From an uncultured Collinsella sp. (lineage in GTDB: Bacteria; Actinomycetota; Coriobacteriia; Coriobacteriales; Coriobacteriaceae): a stretch of DNA of 18,110 nucleotides. The notes beneath the pieces were generated by a model. The model saw only the letters and a list, made by a program, of their open reading frames with translations. It made no database searches and was not told where the DNA came from. The position numbers were made by a program, and so were the translations under genes. The stretch is from assembly GCA_900542125.1 (NCBI GenBank), contig UQMO01000049.1:1-18110 (forward strand). The letters are read 5' to 3'. Positions within the stretch are counted from its first letter, which is position 1. Each line of letters begins with the position of its first letter. Of this stretch, positions 1 to 6,791 are shown in pieces.

Positions 1-45
1 GATTCATGAGCGTCTCGTGGGCTCGGAGATGTGTATAAGAGACAG
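1..45 (+). other. Illumina Nextera i7 adapter (non-genomic)
   Basis: Bases 1-3 (GAT) match the end of the P7 primer, 4-11 (TCATGAGC) an eight-base i7 index that I recognise as N714, 12-26 the Nextera read-2 segment GTCTCGTGGGCTCGG, and 27-45 the Tn5 mosaic end AGATGTGTATAAGAGACAG. This is library sequence left on the contig. The genome begins at 46. A GTG-initiated reading frame starting MYKRQ at 31 is the usual artefact of this adapter and is not a gene. Confidence 0.98.
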
Positions 46-49
46 GAAG

Positions 50-82
50 AAGGGGGAGGCCTCGCGGCCTCCCCCTTTTTTT
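50..82 (+). terminator. Rho-independent terminator, possibly bidirectional
   Basis: A perfect 12-bp stem (50-61 with 66-77) rich in G and C closes on the tetraloop TCGC, and its right arm runs into a tract of seven T (76-82). This is a strong intrinsic terminator for a plus-strand gene that would lie left of the contig start. The minus-strand hypothetical gene ending at 150 runs into the same hairpin from the other side. The T-rich stretch there is weaker (TTCTTCC), so it may also serve that gene. Confidence 0.85.
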
Positions 83-149
83 ACGTTAACACTTCACAAT
101 GTAGTTGCATTTCACCTGTAACCCGATTGGGCTTATGGGTAATGAGCTT

Positions 150-617
150 TTATTTAAAGACAATAAATCGAATAACAAGGGCAACTGCTATGGCCACAAT
201 GATCAAAAGCAGGATTGTCAGTCGATGCTGCTTGCGTCGTTTGCTTGACGAAACGAAGATTGATTTTCCCTGTTTTGGCGTTTCGAGATAACGAGCCGAA
301 TGCGTTAAGGTTTGCTTAGGTCGGGGGCCTCTTTGCTGCCGAGTTATGGGCGTTTTCGCCGGGTCGTCATTGATTGCGCTGTTTTTTGATAACGGTGCAT
401 CTTTCAGATATACGGGATCGCTCGATGCGACGCCCATATGCTTACGCCCCGTTTGGGCATCCTCGAGCGTTTGATATCGATTTCTCGTCACATACTCGGG
501 CTCTGGATCATTAATGGGCTCTTGCGAGATGTGGGGGCGATGGAACCGTGGCGGCTGCGTGGAAGTATTTTCCCCCTGCGTCGGCATAAACATATTGTTC
601 TGGTTTTGGTCGTCCAT
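150..617 (-). CDS. Hypothetical small tail-anchored membrane protein
   Basis: I do not recognise a family. The 155-residue product has a long polar, Pro/Asn/Gln/Arg-rich and probably disordered N-terminal part (1-125). A basic patch KRRKQHR (126-132) and one hydrophobic segment (about 133-153) end the chain, four charged or aliphatic residues from the C-terminus. The positive-inside rule would put the N-terminal part in the cytoplasm, giving a tail-anchored topology. The ATG at 617 has AAAGGG about five bases upstream, and a TACAAT hexamer lies 39 bases further upstream (657-662). The gene is divergent from hsp20 and richer in A+T than the rest of the window, which may mean relaxed constraint or later acquisition. 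That the frame is expressed is inferred from the start signals and the clean transmembrane tail. Confidence 0.6.
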   Translation of the reverse strand: MDDQNQNNMFMPTQGENTSTQPPRFHRPHISQEPINDPEPEYVTRNRYQTLEDAQTGRKHMGVASSDPVYLKDAPLSKNSAINDDPAKTPITRQQRGPRPKQTLTHSARYLETPKQGKSIFVSSSKRRKQHRLTILLLIIVAIAVALVIRFIVFK

Positions 618-656
618 GATGCCCTTTAGCTCGTTACCAACAACGTGTATGCGCTC

Positions 657-662
657 ATTGTA
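657..662 (-). promoter_or_regulatory. Putative -10 box TACAAT for the 150..617 gene
   Basis: On the minus strand, TACAAT lies 39 bases before the ATG at 617. The same hexamer precedes four other genes here. No convincing -35 box is visible at 16-18 bases. Confidence 0.45.
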
Positions 663-739
663 AGCCCCTTGTTATTTGTAGCTGGGGACATACTCGTTAT
701 TTAAGCTCTGGTTCAAAGAACCTTAACCTTCCTAAAACC

Positions 740-780
740 TGAGTCCTATGCACTTAGATATGCTTATAGTACTGGACTCA
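740..780. promoter_or_regulatory. hsp20 upstream inverted repeat / operator candidate
   Basis: TGAGTCC (740-746) and GGACTCA (774-780) are perfect 7-base inverted repeats separated by 27 bases. A -10-like hexamer TATAGT (765-770) lies between them, and several other TATA-like strings (789-829) follow, so one start site cannot be assigned. The spacing excludes the HrcA CIRCE element (9-base spacer) and the HspR HAIR element (7-base spacer), although ACTCA/TGAGT resembles HAIR half-sites. A repressor-binding or looping role is inference. Confidence 0.35.
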
Positions 781-846
781 AAAAACTTTATAGCTGATGT
801 ATATATGAGCACCGGGTGGGCATATATAAGAACGTCAAAAGAAGTC

Positions 847-888
847 CCAGTCACCTAGAAGATGACTCGGCAGTCCTATAAAGGAGTG
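847..888 (+). promoter_or_regulatory. Candidate RNA thermometer in hsp20 5' leader
   Basis: Two adjacent hairpins sit just before the hsp20 start. The first pairs 847-853 with 863-870 (7 bp, one bulged C, 9-base loop). The second pairs TCCT (874-877) with AGGA of the Shine-Dalgarno (882-885) across the loop ATAA, and is extended by C871-G88 and A872-T887 past a G/G mismatch. A short, mismatched, SD-masking hairpin before a small heat-shock gene is the layout of known thermometers (ROSE, fourU, Synechocystis hsp17). The function is inferred only from pairing. Confidence 0.4.
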
Positions 889-894
889 GTAAAC

Positions 895-1326
895 ATGGCA
901 AGCATGGTTCCTTATCGTTCGGTTTTTGGCGTTCGTCCCTCTGCAAGCTCGCTGTTCGATCTGTTTGATGATATGAGCGACCTAGCGAACAGCTCGATTG
1001 CCTCTAAGGCGTTCCCCGTTGACGTTGAGGATAAGGGCGATGGCTATGAGGTCAAGGCTTATCTGACCGGCGTCGCCAAGGACGATATCGATGTCGAGCT
1101 TAACGAGGGCCGTCTGTCCATTAGCGTGAATGTCGAGGAAGACGAGGAGAACGAGGGCAAGAACTTCCTGCAGAAGGAGTTCAGCTCGTACAGCGCGACG
1201 CGTGGCGTGTATCTTAAGGACGCTTCGAGCGAGGGCCTCTCGGCTAAGTATGCTGACGGCATCCTGACCGTTACGGTTCCCAAGATCGTCGAGAAGAAGA
1301 ACGTTACGAAGATCTCCATCGACTAA
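895..1326 (+). CDS. Small heat-shock protein, Hsp20/alpha-crystallin family
   Basis: An ATP-independent holdase chaperone that binds unfolding proteins in the cytoplasm and hands them to DnaK-type refolding machines. The 143-residue product has an N-terminal arm (1-38, with a Phe/Leu/Asp-rich SSLFDLFDDM stretch), an alpha-crystallin domain (about 40-131) containing the diagnostic A-x-x-x-G-x-L pattern (AKYADGIL, 117-124), and a short C-terminal tail. Length and layout are normal for bacterial Hsp20. I chose the ATG at 895 because AAGGAG (881-886) stands eight bases before it. The in-frame ATG at 862 has no ribosome site and falls in a predicted hairpin loop. The gene is monocistronic, with a long AT-rich leader carrying an inverted repeat and an SD-masking hairpin, and a strong terminator at 1360-1400. 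The family call is secure; the regulation is inferred. Confidence 0.95.
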   Translation: MASMVPYRSVFGVRPSASSLFDLFDDMSDLANSSIASKAFPVDVEDKGDGYEVKAYLTGVAKDDIDVELNEGRLSISVNVEEDEENEGKNFLQKEFSSYSATRGVYLKDASSEGLSAKYADGILTVTVPKIVEKKNVTKISID

Positions 1327-1359
1327 CTTCGTTGGTGTTCTGCGCTATTAAAAGACAAC

Positions 1360-1400
1360 AAAAGGGGCTGGGAAGCGATTCCCGGCCCCTTTTGTTTTAT
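1360..1400. terminator. Bidirectional terminator between hsp20 and walJ-like gene
   Basis: AAAAGGGGCTGGGA (1360-1373) pairs with TCCCGGCCCCTTTT (1380-1393) over 14 positions with one T-G wobble and a 6-base loop. T-rich sequence (TTTTGTTTTATT) follows on the plus strand, and a run ending TTTT is also present on the minus strand. It lies between two convergent stop codons (1326 and 1409), so one hairpin probably serves both genes. Confidence 0.9.
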
Positions 1401-1408
1401 TGAGCGGT

Positions 1409-2218
1409 CTATACAATGGTTGTCGGTTGATACTGACTTGCGGGGCGTATCGAGAGTTTTCGCGATCCTTGGAGAAGGGCGGCGGAGCTGCCGACCTCGT
1501 CATCCAGGGTTGCGGCTAGAGCTTTGGCATAGCTTTTGGCGGTAAGGCTCGGACGATTGTTATCTTGGCTGATATGCATGGCAATGAGCTGTTCGGTGCG
1601 ATCGGTAACAAGTTCGCGCGCGGCTTCGGCTGCCTGATCGTTGGAGAGGTGTCCCCTTGCAGACAGGATACGCTCCTGAAGAAAGCGGGGATATTCTCCC
1701 TCGCGCAGCATGGCCACATCGTGGTTGCTTTCGAGCGCGAGGACTCGACAATCTTTGAGGGTGTTCATGGCCTGGCTCGATAGCTCTCCTGTGTCGGTGG
1801 CAAAGCCGATGGAATCATCGAGAGCATTGAATCGATAGCCGACTGGATTGATGACATCGTGTGATGTTGAGTAGGTTTGCACGTGGATGCCGGCAATGGA
1901 CAGGGTGTCACCGGGATCGAATTCCTCGACAGGCAGATGCGAGAGATTTTCTTTGCTCGAAAGTGTGCCCCTGCTGGCAAAGAGGGGACCGTGCCAGTGC
2001 TTGCACCAGACATCGAGACCCTTGATGTGATCGCTATGCTCATGAGTAATGAGAAGAGCCGAGACGTTGTCTGCCGAGAGCCCCAGTTCTGCCATGCGCT
2101 TTAATGTCTCGCGGCGAGAAAGACCGTCGTCAATCATGATGAGCCCCCGGGGGCCTTCGATGAGCGCGCAGTTGCCTTTTGAGCCGCTGCCAAGGATATG
2201 AAGGTGCAGACGAGACAT
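1409..2218 (-). CDS. MBL-fold metallohydrolase, WalJ/YycJ-like
   Basis: A metallo-beta-lactamase-fold hydrolase of the YycJ/WalJ type. In Firmicutes, relatives sit beside the WalRK genes and are linked to cell-wall and DNA processes; the substrate is not settled. The 269-residue chain opens with the family signature ILGSGSKGNC (8-17). Metal ligands are visible in order: HEHSDH (59-64), H120 (TSHD), D142 (ATDTG), and H215 near the end, plus conserved ESNHD (163-167) and GHLSN (189-193). I chose the ATG at 2218 because it places the first beta strand directly at the N-terminus as in relatives; an upstream start at 2299 would add 27 residues with no family character. The Shine-Dalgarno is weak (TTTGGAA). 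The gene is divergent from tilS with 48 bases between starts and convergent with hsp20. No WalR or WalK gene is present here, so the WalJ link rests on sequence type only. Confidence 0.85.
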   Translation of the reverse strand: MSRLHLHILGSGSKGNCALIEGPRGLIMIDDGLSRRETLKRMAELGLSADNVSALLITHEHSDHIKGLDVWCKHWHGPLFASRGTLSSKENLSHLPVEEFDPGDTLSIAGIHVQTYSTSHDVINPVGYRFNALDDSIGFATDTGELSSQAMNTLKDCRVLALESNHDVAMLREGEYPRFLQERILSARGHLSNDQAAEAARELVTDRTEQLIAMHISQDNNRPSLTAKSYAKALAATLDDEVGSSAALLQGSRKLSIRPASQYQPTTIV

Positions 2219-2232
2219 AAGATTCCAAAGGA

Positions 2233-2238
2233 TACAAT
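2233..2238 (+). promoter_or_regulatory. Putative tilS -10 box TACAAT
   Basis: TACAAT lies 28 bases before the tilS ATG, in the 48-base gap between divergent genes. AGGAGG (2255-2260) follows six bases before the start codon. A matching -35 is not clear; GAGACA at 2212-2217 is a weak candidate with a 15-base spacer. Confidence 0.45.
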
Positions 2239-2266
2239 GGGTGCGAACGAATAGAGGAGGAAGCAA

Positions 2267-3808
2267 ATGCCAACGGTATCTCAGCATTATGGACACCATG
2301 TTGCATCGTGGGCTGATGATAAAGCCCTGGCAACGCGGCAGACGGCTGCCCCCGTGGTGCTCATGGTATCAGGTGGCGCGGACTCGACGGCTTTGCTCCT
2401 TATGGCGTGCACATCAAAGTTGGATATTCTGGATGGGCGTGGTGTAGCCCCCATTGCGCGCGAGCGACTGCACGTGCTGCATGTGAATCATCATCTGCGC
2501 GGCGAGGCATCCGATGGCGACGAGGCCTTCGTGCGTGAGCTCTGCGCACAATATGGCTTGCCGCTGTGTGTTGAGCATGCCTATTTTGATAATGAATCGG
2601 GCAATATCGAGGCGGCTGCCCGCGAGGTGCGCTATGCCGCGGCGCGGAGGTATGTTCGCGAGCTCTGCGCCCAGACGGGGGCACCGCGAACGGCGGCTCG
2701 TATCTGCACCGCGCACACGTCTTCTGATCGTGCGGAAACGTTTTTGATGAACGCGATTAAGGGGTCGGGGCCCGCTGGTCTATCGAGCATTCCTCGCCGG
2801 AGGAATATCGTGGTGCGTCCCTTGCTCGACCTGACTCATGATGAGCTCGTGGGCTATCTGCAGGTGCATGGTCAGCCGTGGCGAGAGGACGAGAGCAACG
2901 AGGACGTGTCGTACTTGCGCAACTACGTGCGCCATCGGGTGATGCCGGTGGTGGCGCAGCGCAACGCGAGCGTCTGTAAGACGATTGGCGCCGCTTGCGA
3001 AATTCTGGGCGACGAAGACGCCTTTCTTTCCCAGCTTTCCGCACAGGCGTTTCGAAGCTGCCTGCGCAAGGAGGCGGCGGGTGCACTGGTCCTTGACGCT
3101 CGCCGACTGGCCGCGGCCGAGGTGGTGATTGCTCGGCGCATGGTACGACTGGCAATTAAGCGTATCGACCCCGACGCTCGCCCGGAGATGTGGCATGTGG
3201 AGCGCGTGCTCGCCTGTGTCGCCGAAGGCTCGGGTTCGGTCACGCTGCCGGCGGGAATCGATGCGCGCGTGGAGTTTGGCATGCTGTCATTCAAGGCCCC
3301 GGCGGCGCGCGAGGGGTTAGTTGCCGATTGGGTCGCCATTCCCGGTCGATTGCCGCTGGGGGCGGGCCGCATCCTGGTGGCAGAGCCGATAGCCGTCGAG
3401 CCGGGGTGTGATATTGTGCGCCGTGCCCGCGAACTCGCGGGTGCCGGAGGGGTGGCCGCTATGGTGGATGCCGCGACGCTGGGCTTTGCCGATCGCGATA
3501 GCGAACGGATGCTCGCCGGCTCGCGCGGGGAGATTCCCGCCGAGGCGCGTTTGGCGCGTCTGTGGGTAGACGGTCCCGCGCCGGGGGATGTGATGTGTCC
3601 GTTGGGCATGAGTGGGCGAAGTAAGAAGGTGTCCGACCTGCTCAACGAGGCTCGTATTCCCGTCTCTGAGCGCGCAGGCGTTCCCGTGGTGAGAACGGCT
3701 CCGGGAGGTGCCGTGGTATGGGTCGCAGGCGTTCGCACGGACGAGCGTTTTAAATGCACGGCCGCAACGCGCGTGGCGTATCTGCTTCGTGTGGTCGATG
3801 CGGAATAG
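2267..3808 (+). CDS. tilS: tRNA(Ile)-lysidine synthetase TilS
   Basis: Converts C34 of the tRNA-Ile CAU anticodon to lysidine with ATP and lysine, so that this tRNA reads AUA and is charged with Ile rather than Met. The 513-residue product has the N-type ATP-pyrophosphatase P-loop SGGADS (35-40), the HVNHHLRG motif (72-79), the EDESNED...RNYVRH region (about 207-223), and a C-terminal TilS domain with a GDVMCPLGM...SKKVSDLLNEARIP signature. Length is within the range for two-domain TilS. One key motif is altered: the usual HHxDDQAET reads HTSSDRAET (150-158), losing the first Asp. The ATG at 2267 has an ideal AGGAGG six bases upstream. The gene begins the conserved tilS-hpt-ftsH order, although a 147-base gap with a likely second promoter separates it from hpt. 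Confidence 0.95.
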   Translation: MPTVSQHYGHHVASWADDKALATRQTAAPVVLMVSGGADSTALLLMACTSKLDILDGRGVAPIARERLHVLHVNHHLRGEASDGDEAFVRELCAQYGLPLCVEHAYFDNESGNIEAAAREVRYAAARRYVRELCAQTGAPRTAARICTAHTSSDRAETFLMNAIKGSGPAGLSSIPRRRNIVVRPLLDLTHDELVGYLQVHGQPWREDESNEDVSYLRNYVRHRVMPVVAQRNASVCKTIGAACEILGDEDAFLSQLSAQAFRSCLRKEAAGALVLDARRLAAAEVVIARRMVRLAIKRIDPDARPEMWHVERVLACVAEGSGSVTLPAGIDARVEFGMLSFKAPAAREGLVADWVAIPGRLPLGAGRILVAEPIAVEPGCDIVRRARELAGAGGVAAMVDAATLGFADRDSERMLAGSRGEIPAEARLARLWVDGPAPGDVMCPLGMSGRSKKVSDLLNEARIPVSERAGVPVVRTAPGGAVVWVAGVRTDERFKCTAATRVAYLLRVVDAE

Positions 3809-3859
3809 CGTCCCACGCCAGCTATTCTGTGCGACGTTGACGGTATTCCCGCGCTGATG

Positions 3860-3890
3860 GCGTACGGGCTGGAAAATATACCCCGTGCGC
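3860..3890. repeat. Inverted repeat upstream of the hpt promoter
   Basis: GCGTACGGG (3860-3868) pairs with CCCGTGCGC (3882-3890), nine positions with one wobble, around a 13-base A/T-rich loop. It ends one base before the extended -10 of hpt. No T tract follows, so it is not a standard terminator for tilS. It could be a protein-binding site at the hpt promoter or a processing hairpin. Confidence 0.35.
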
Positions 3891-3899
3891 TGCTAGAAT
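3891..3899 (+). promoter_or_regulatory. Extended -10 promoter for hpt-ftsH
   Basis: TGCTAGAAT matches the extended -10 form TG-n-TAnnnT. It lies 56 bases before the hpt ATG, and a start site near 3906 would give a leader of about 50 bases. There is no clear -35, as is common for extended -10 promoters. It would allow hpt and ftsH to be transcribed independently of tilS. Confidence 0.5.
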
Positions 3900-3955
3900 G
3901 TGAAGTTCGCGTCCATACGGCGGTGTGTGGGCGATAAGCACAAGAAAGGGTTGTC

Positions 3956-4504
3956 ATGGCTTCTCAACATCCGGATATCGAGAAGGTTCTGTTTACGCAG
4001 GAGGATATCGACGGTATCGTCTCTCGCCTAGGCGAGCAGATTACTCGCGACTACGCGGGTAAGGATCTGGTGCTGATTGCGGTCCTGCGCGGCGCCGTGG
4101 TCTTTATGGGCGACCTGATGCGCAAGATCGAGCTGCCGACCAACATCGATTTCATGGCTGTTTCGAGCTATGGTGACGGCGTGAAGTCCTCGGGTATCGT
4201 GCGTATCATTAAGGACCTGGATATCGACATCCGCGGTCGCGACGTGCTGATCGTCGAGGACATTCTGGACTCGGGCCTGACGCTCAAGTATCTGATGAAG
4301 AACCTCGAGAGCCGCAAGCCCGCTTCTCTGGAGGTCGCCGCCTTCCTGTGGAAGGACGTTGAGGACCGTACCTCGGCCATCACGCCCAAGTATGTTGGAA
4401 CCCATTGCCCCGATGCCTTTGTGGTGGGCTACGGCCTCGACTATGCCGAGCGCTATCGTAACCTTCCGTATCTGGGCATTTTGAAACCGGAGGTTTATTC
4501 GTAA
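3956..4504 (+). CDS. hpt: Hypoxanthine (guanine) phosphoribosyltransferase
   Basis: Purine salvage enzyme that joins hypoxanthine (and usually guanine) to PRPP, giving IMP or GMP, in the cytoplasm. The 182-residue chain is typical in length. The PRPP-binding loop is VLIVEDILDSGLTL (97-110) with the acidic pair E101-D102. The flexible-loop region contains SYGDGVKSSG (71-80), and the family C-terminal signature LDYAERYRNLPY (161-172) is intact. The ATG at 3956 follows AAAGGG by about six bases. The gene is separated from ftsH by a single base, and the GGAGG for ftsH lies inside its last codons, so the two are surely co-transcribed. The hpt-ftsH pairing downstream of tilS is widespread in Gram-positive bacteria. 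Whether it prefers hypoxanthine or guanine cannot be read from the sequence. Confidence 0.95.
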   Translation: MASQHPDIEKVLFTQEDIDGIVSRLGEQITRDYAGKDLVLIAVLRGAVVFMGDLMRKIELPTNIDFMAVSSYGDGVKSSGIVRIIKDLDIDIRGRDVLIVEDILDSGLTLKYLMKNLESRKPASLEVAAFLWKDVEDRTSAITPKYVGTHCPDAFVVGYGLDYAERYRNLPYLGILKPEVYS

Positions 4505-4505
4505 G

Positions 4506-6632
4506 ATGCCCGACGACCGTAACGATAACAATTCCCAGACTCCCCGGGAGCCTAAGATCCCGGGGGTGCCCGGAGGCAAGAAGCCCACGCGTACGGGCTG
4601 GCTGTATTTTATTTTGGCTTGCGCGCTCCTGGGCTACGCCTTCTTTAACATGGGCTCCGGCTTTGCCAATTCCAGCAATACCGTTAAGCTCGCGACGAGC
4701 GAGATGGTGAGTGCCATCAAGCAGGATCGCGTCGAAGATCTGACCTATACGGTTCAAGACGGAAGCGTGACGGGTCATTACTGGAAGACGAAGAAGGACA
4801 AGGGCGATACGAGCGAGCTCAAGAGCTTCTCCTCGACCTATGTCGGCTCCGATTCGCTTGCCGAGCTTATGGCGGAGCACCCCGATACCAAGTACATCGT
4901 CAACACCAACGATCCCGATTTTTGGGGCGACTTGGCGATGAGCATGCTTCCGACAATCGCCCTGATCGCTATCATGTTCTACTTTATGCGCCAGATGATG
5001 GGCGCCAACAACAGGAACATGCAGTTTGGCAAGACCAACGCCAAGACCAACGAGGCCACGCGCCCCAAGGTCAAGTTTGAAGACGTTGCCGGCGTGGACG
5101 AGGCAGTCGAGGAGCTCGAGGAGATCCGTGACTTTTTGAGCGATCCGGACCGTTATCGCAAGCTGGGCGCCAAGATCCCGCGTGGCGTGTTGCTGGTGGG
5201 CCCTCCGGGCATCGGTAAAACGCTGCTGGCCAAGGCTGTAGCCGGCGAGGCGGGCGTGCCGTTCTTTAGCATCTCGGGTTCCGACTTTGTCGAGATGTTC
5301 GTGGGTGTCGGCGCCAGCCGTGTACGTGACCTCTTTAAGGAGGCCAAGTCCCAGGCTCCGTCGATCATCTTCATCGATGAGATCGATGCCGTGGGACGTC
5401 AGCGCGGAGCCGGCCTGGGCGGCGGCCACGACGAGCGCGAGCAGACGCTCAACCAGCTGCTGGTCGAGATGGACGGTTTTGAGGAGAGCGAGTCGGTCAT
5501 TCTGATCGCTGCGACCAACCGTCCTGACATCCTGGATCCGGCATTGCTGCGTCCCGGTCGTTTTGACCGTCAGGTCACGGTCGACCGTCCGGATGTGAAG
5601 GGCCGCGAGCAGATCTTGCGCGTGCATGCCGAGAACAAGCCGATGGACGAGGACGTGAAGTTTGAGAAGCTCGCCCAGATGACCGTTGGCTTTACCGGCG
5701 CCGATCTGGCAAACCTGCTCAACGAGTCTGCGCTGCTGGCTGCCCGCCGCCATCGTTCCGTGATCTCGATGGATGAGGTCGAGGAATCGATGGAGCGCGT
5801 GATTGCCGGACCGCAACGCAAGGGTCGCGTGATGACCGAAGCCGAGCGCACCACGATTGCCTACCATGAGAGCGGCCATGCCCTGGTGGGTCATATCTTG
5901 GAGCACTCCGATCCGGTTCATAAGATTTCGATTGTCAGCCGCGGCCAGGCTCTGGGCTACACACTGCAGCTTCCGCAGGAGGATCACTTCCTCAAGACCA
6001 AGAACGAGATGCTCGACGAGCTCGCCGTGTTCTTGGGCGGTCGCGTTGCCGAGGAACTCATGTGCGACGACATCACGTCGGGCGCGAGCAACGATCTGGA
6101 GCGCGCGACCAAGATGGCGCGCGAGATGGTCACGCGTCTGGGCATGAGCGAGGAACTGGGCACGCAAGTGTTTGGCGAGGCGCAGCATCAGGTATTCCTG
6201 GGCCGCGATTACGCCGATCACCAGGATTACTCCGAGGAGACGGCGCGTCGCATCGACATCGAGGTCCAGCGCATTATGCGTGAGGCCCATCGCCGTGCGG
6301 TCGAGATTTTGGATGCCCGTCGCGATCAGCTCGATCTGATGGCCAAGGTGCTGCTTGAGCGCGAGACCGTCGAAGGCGACGCCGTGAACGCCCTGCTCGA
6401 CAACGAGTGGGATGCCTACCTTGAGCGCGAGGGCGATATCCTGGCGGCCAAGGAGGAGCGCAATGCCAAGGCGGCTGGCATGCCGACCAAGAAGCGCGCG
6501 CCTCGTATGAGCGAGGAGGAGCTGGCGGCCGATGCCGCAGCCTTTGCGCAGGCGGCTATGCAGGAGGATGCCGAAGTCGCATCCGATGATGCCGGCGATG
6601 ATGCCGGTGCCGACACCGACGCCGACAAATAG
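4506..6632 (+). CDS. ftsH: ATP-dependent zinc metalloprotease FtsH
   Basis: Membrane-anchored AAA+ protease that forms hexamers and degrades misassembled membrane proteins and some soluble regulators. The 708-residue chain shows a cytoplasmic Pro/Lys-rich start (1-30), membrane segment 1 (about 31-49), an extracytoplasmic FtsH domain (50-139), membrane segment 2 (about 143-162) and the AAA domain. In the AAA domain are Walker A GPPGIGKT (232-239), the pore loop MFVGVG (264-269), Walker B IIFIDEID (287-294) and the second region of homology with R349 and R352. The peptidase has HESGH (454-458, usually HEAGH) with D530 as likely third zinc ligand. The final 40 residues are an acidic Ala/Asp-rich tail, probably disordered. 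GGAGG (4489-4493) lies inside hpt with a rather long spacer of 12 bases. A strong terminator follows. Confidence 0.97.
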   Translation: MPDDRNDNNSQTPREPKIPGVPGGKKPTRTGWLYFILACALLGYAFFNMGSGFANSSNTVKLATSEMVSAIKQDRVEDLTYTVQDGSVTGHYWKTKKDKGDTSELKSFSSTYVGSDSLAELMAEHPDTKYIVNTNDPDFWGDLAMSMLPTIALIAIMFYFMRQMMGANNRNMQFGKTNAKTNEATRPKVKFEDVAGVDEAVEELEEIRDFLSDPDRYRKLGAKIPRGVLLVGPPGIGKTLLAKAVAGEAGVPFFSISGSDFVEMFVGVGASRVRDLFKEAKSQAPSIIFIDEIDAVGRQRGAGLGGGHDEREQTLNQLLVEMDGFEESESVILIAATNRPDILDPALLRPGRFDRQVTVDRPDVKGREQILRVHAENKPMDEDVKFEKLAQMTVGFTGADLANLLNESALLAARRHRSVISMDEVEESMERVIAGPQRKGRVMTEAERTTIAYHESGHALVGHILEHSDPVHKISIVSRGQALGYTLQLPQEDHFLKTKNEMLDELAVFLGGRVAEELMCDDITSGASNDLERATKMAREMVTRLGMSEELGTQVFGEAQHQVFLGRDYADHQDYSEETARRIDIEVQRIMREAHRRAVEILDARRDQLDLMAKVLLERETVEGDAVNALLDNEWDAYLEREGDILAAKEERNAKAAGMPTKKRAPRMSEEELAADAAAFAQAAMQEDAEVASDDAGDDAGADTDADK

Positions 6633-6643
6633 TCTTTGTGGTG

Positions 6644-6682
6644 AAAGCCTCCGCGGGGAAACCTACGGAGGCTTTTTCTTTT
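6644..6682 (+). terminator. Intrinsic terminator after ftsH
   Basis: AAAGCCTCCG (6644-6653) pairs perfectly with CGGAGGCTTT (6666-6675) around a 12-base loop, followed by TTTTTCTTTT (6673-6682). It lies 12 bases after the ftsH stop codon and closes the tilS-hpt-ftsH cluster. Confidence 0.93.
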
Positions 6683-6700
6683 GAGCGATATTGGGCCATC

Positions 6701-6762
6701 TGTTGATTGGGGACAGACTTAAATGAGCGTTTTCACGCATTTAAGTCTGTCCCCAATCAACA
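6701..6762. repeat. 62-base near-perfect palindrome (MITE/REP-like)
   Basis: Bases 6701-6725 are the exact reverse complement of 6738-6762, 25 bp of uninterrupted pairing around a 12-base centre. The centre can pair further (GCGT with ACGC around TTTC) with a 2-base bulge. The arm contains GGGGACAGACTT. There is no T tract, so it is not an ordinary terminator, and ftsH already has one upstream. Flanking bases show no obvious target duplication. Its form suggests a small mobile palindromic repeat; I recall similar GGGGACAG-type motifs near Y1/REP-associated transposases, but no transposase is present here. Confidence 0.85.
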
Positions 6763-6791
6763 TTGCTGCGGCACTTTGCCCGACTAAAGCG

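Noticed and set aside
31..291. Plus-strand 86-residue frame starting MYKRQ
   Set aside because: It starts with GTG inside adapter and runs through a terminator hairpin and antisense to the hypothetical gene; MYKRQ is a known adapter artefact.
740..780. CIRCE or HAIR element before hsp20
   Set aside because: The 27-base spacer does not fit either element, and the CIRCE core is absent.
862..894. Eleven-residue N-terminal extension of Hsp20
   Set aside because: The ATG at 862 has no Shine-Dalgarno and lies in a hairpin loop, whereas AAGGAG correctly precedes the ATG at 895.
4380..6290. 636-residue frame antisense to ftsH
   Set aside because: It is a shadow of GC-rich codon bias opposite a fully motif-complete FtsH. 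Composition is His/Leu/Ala-rich without domains, and there is no ribosome site.
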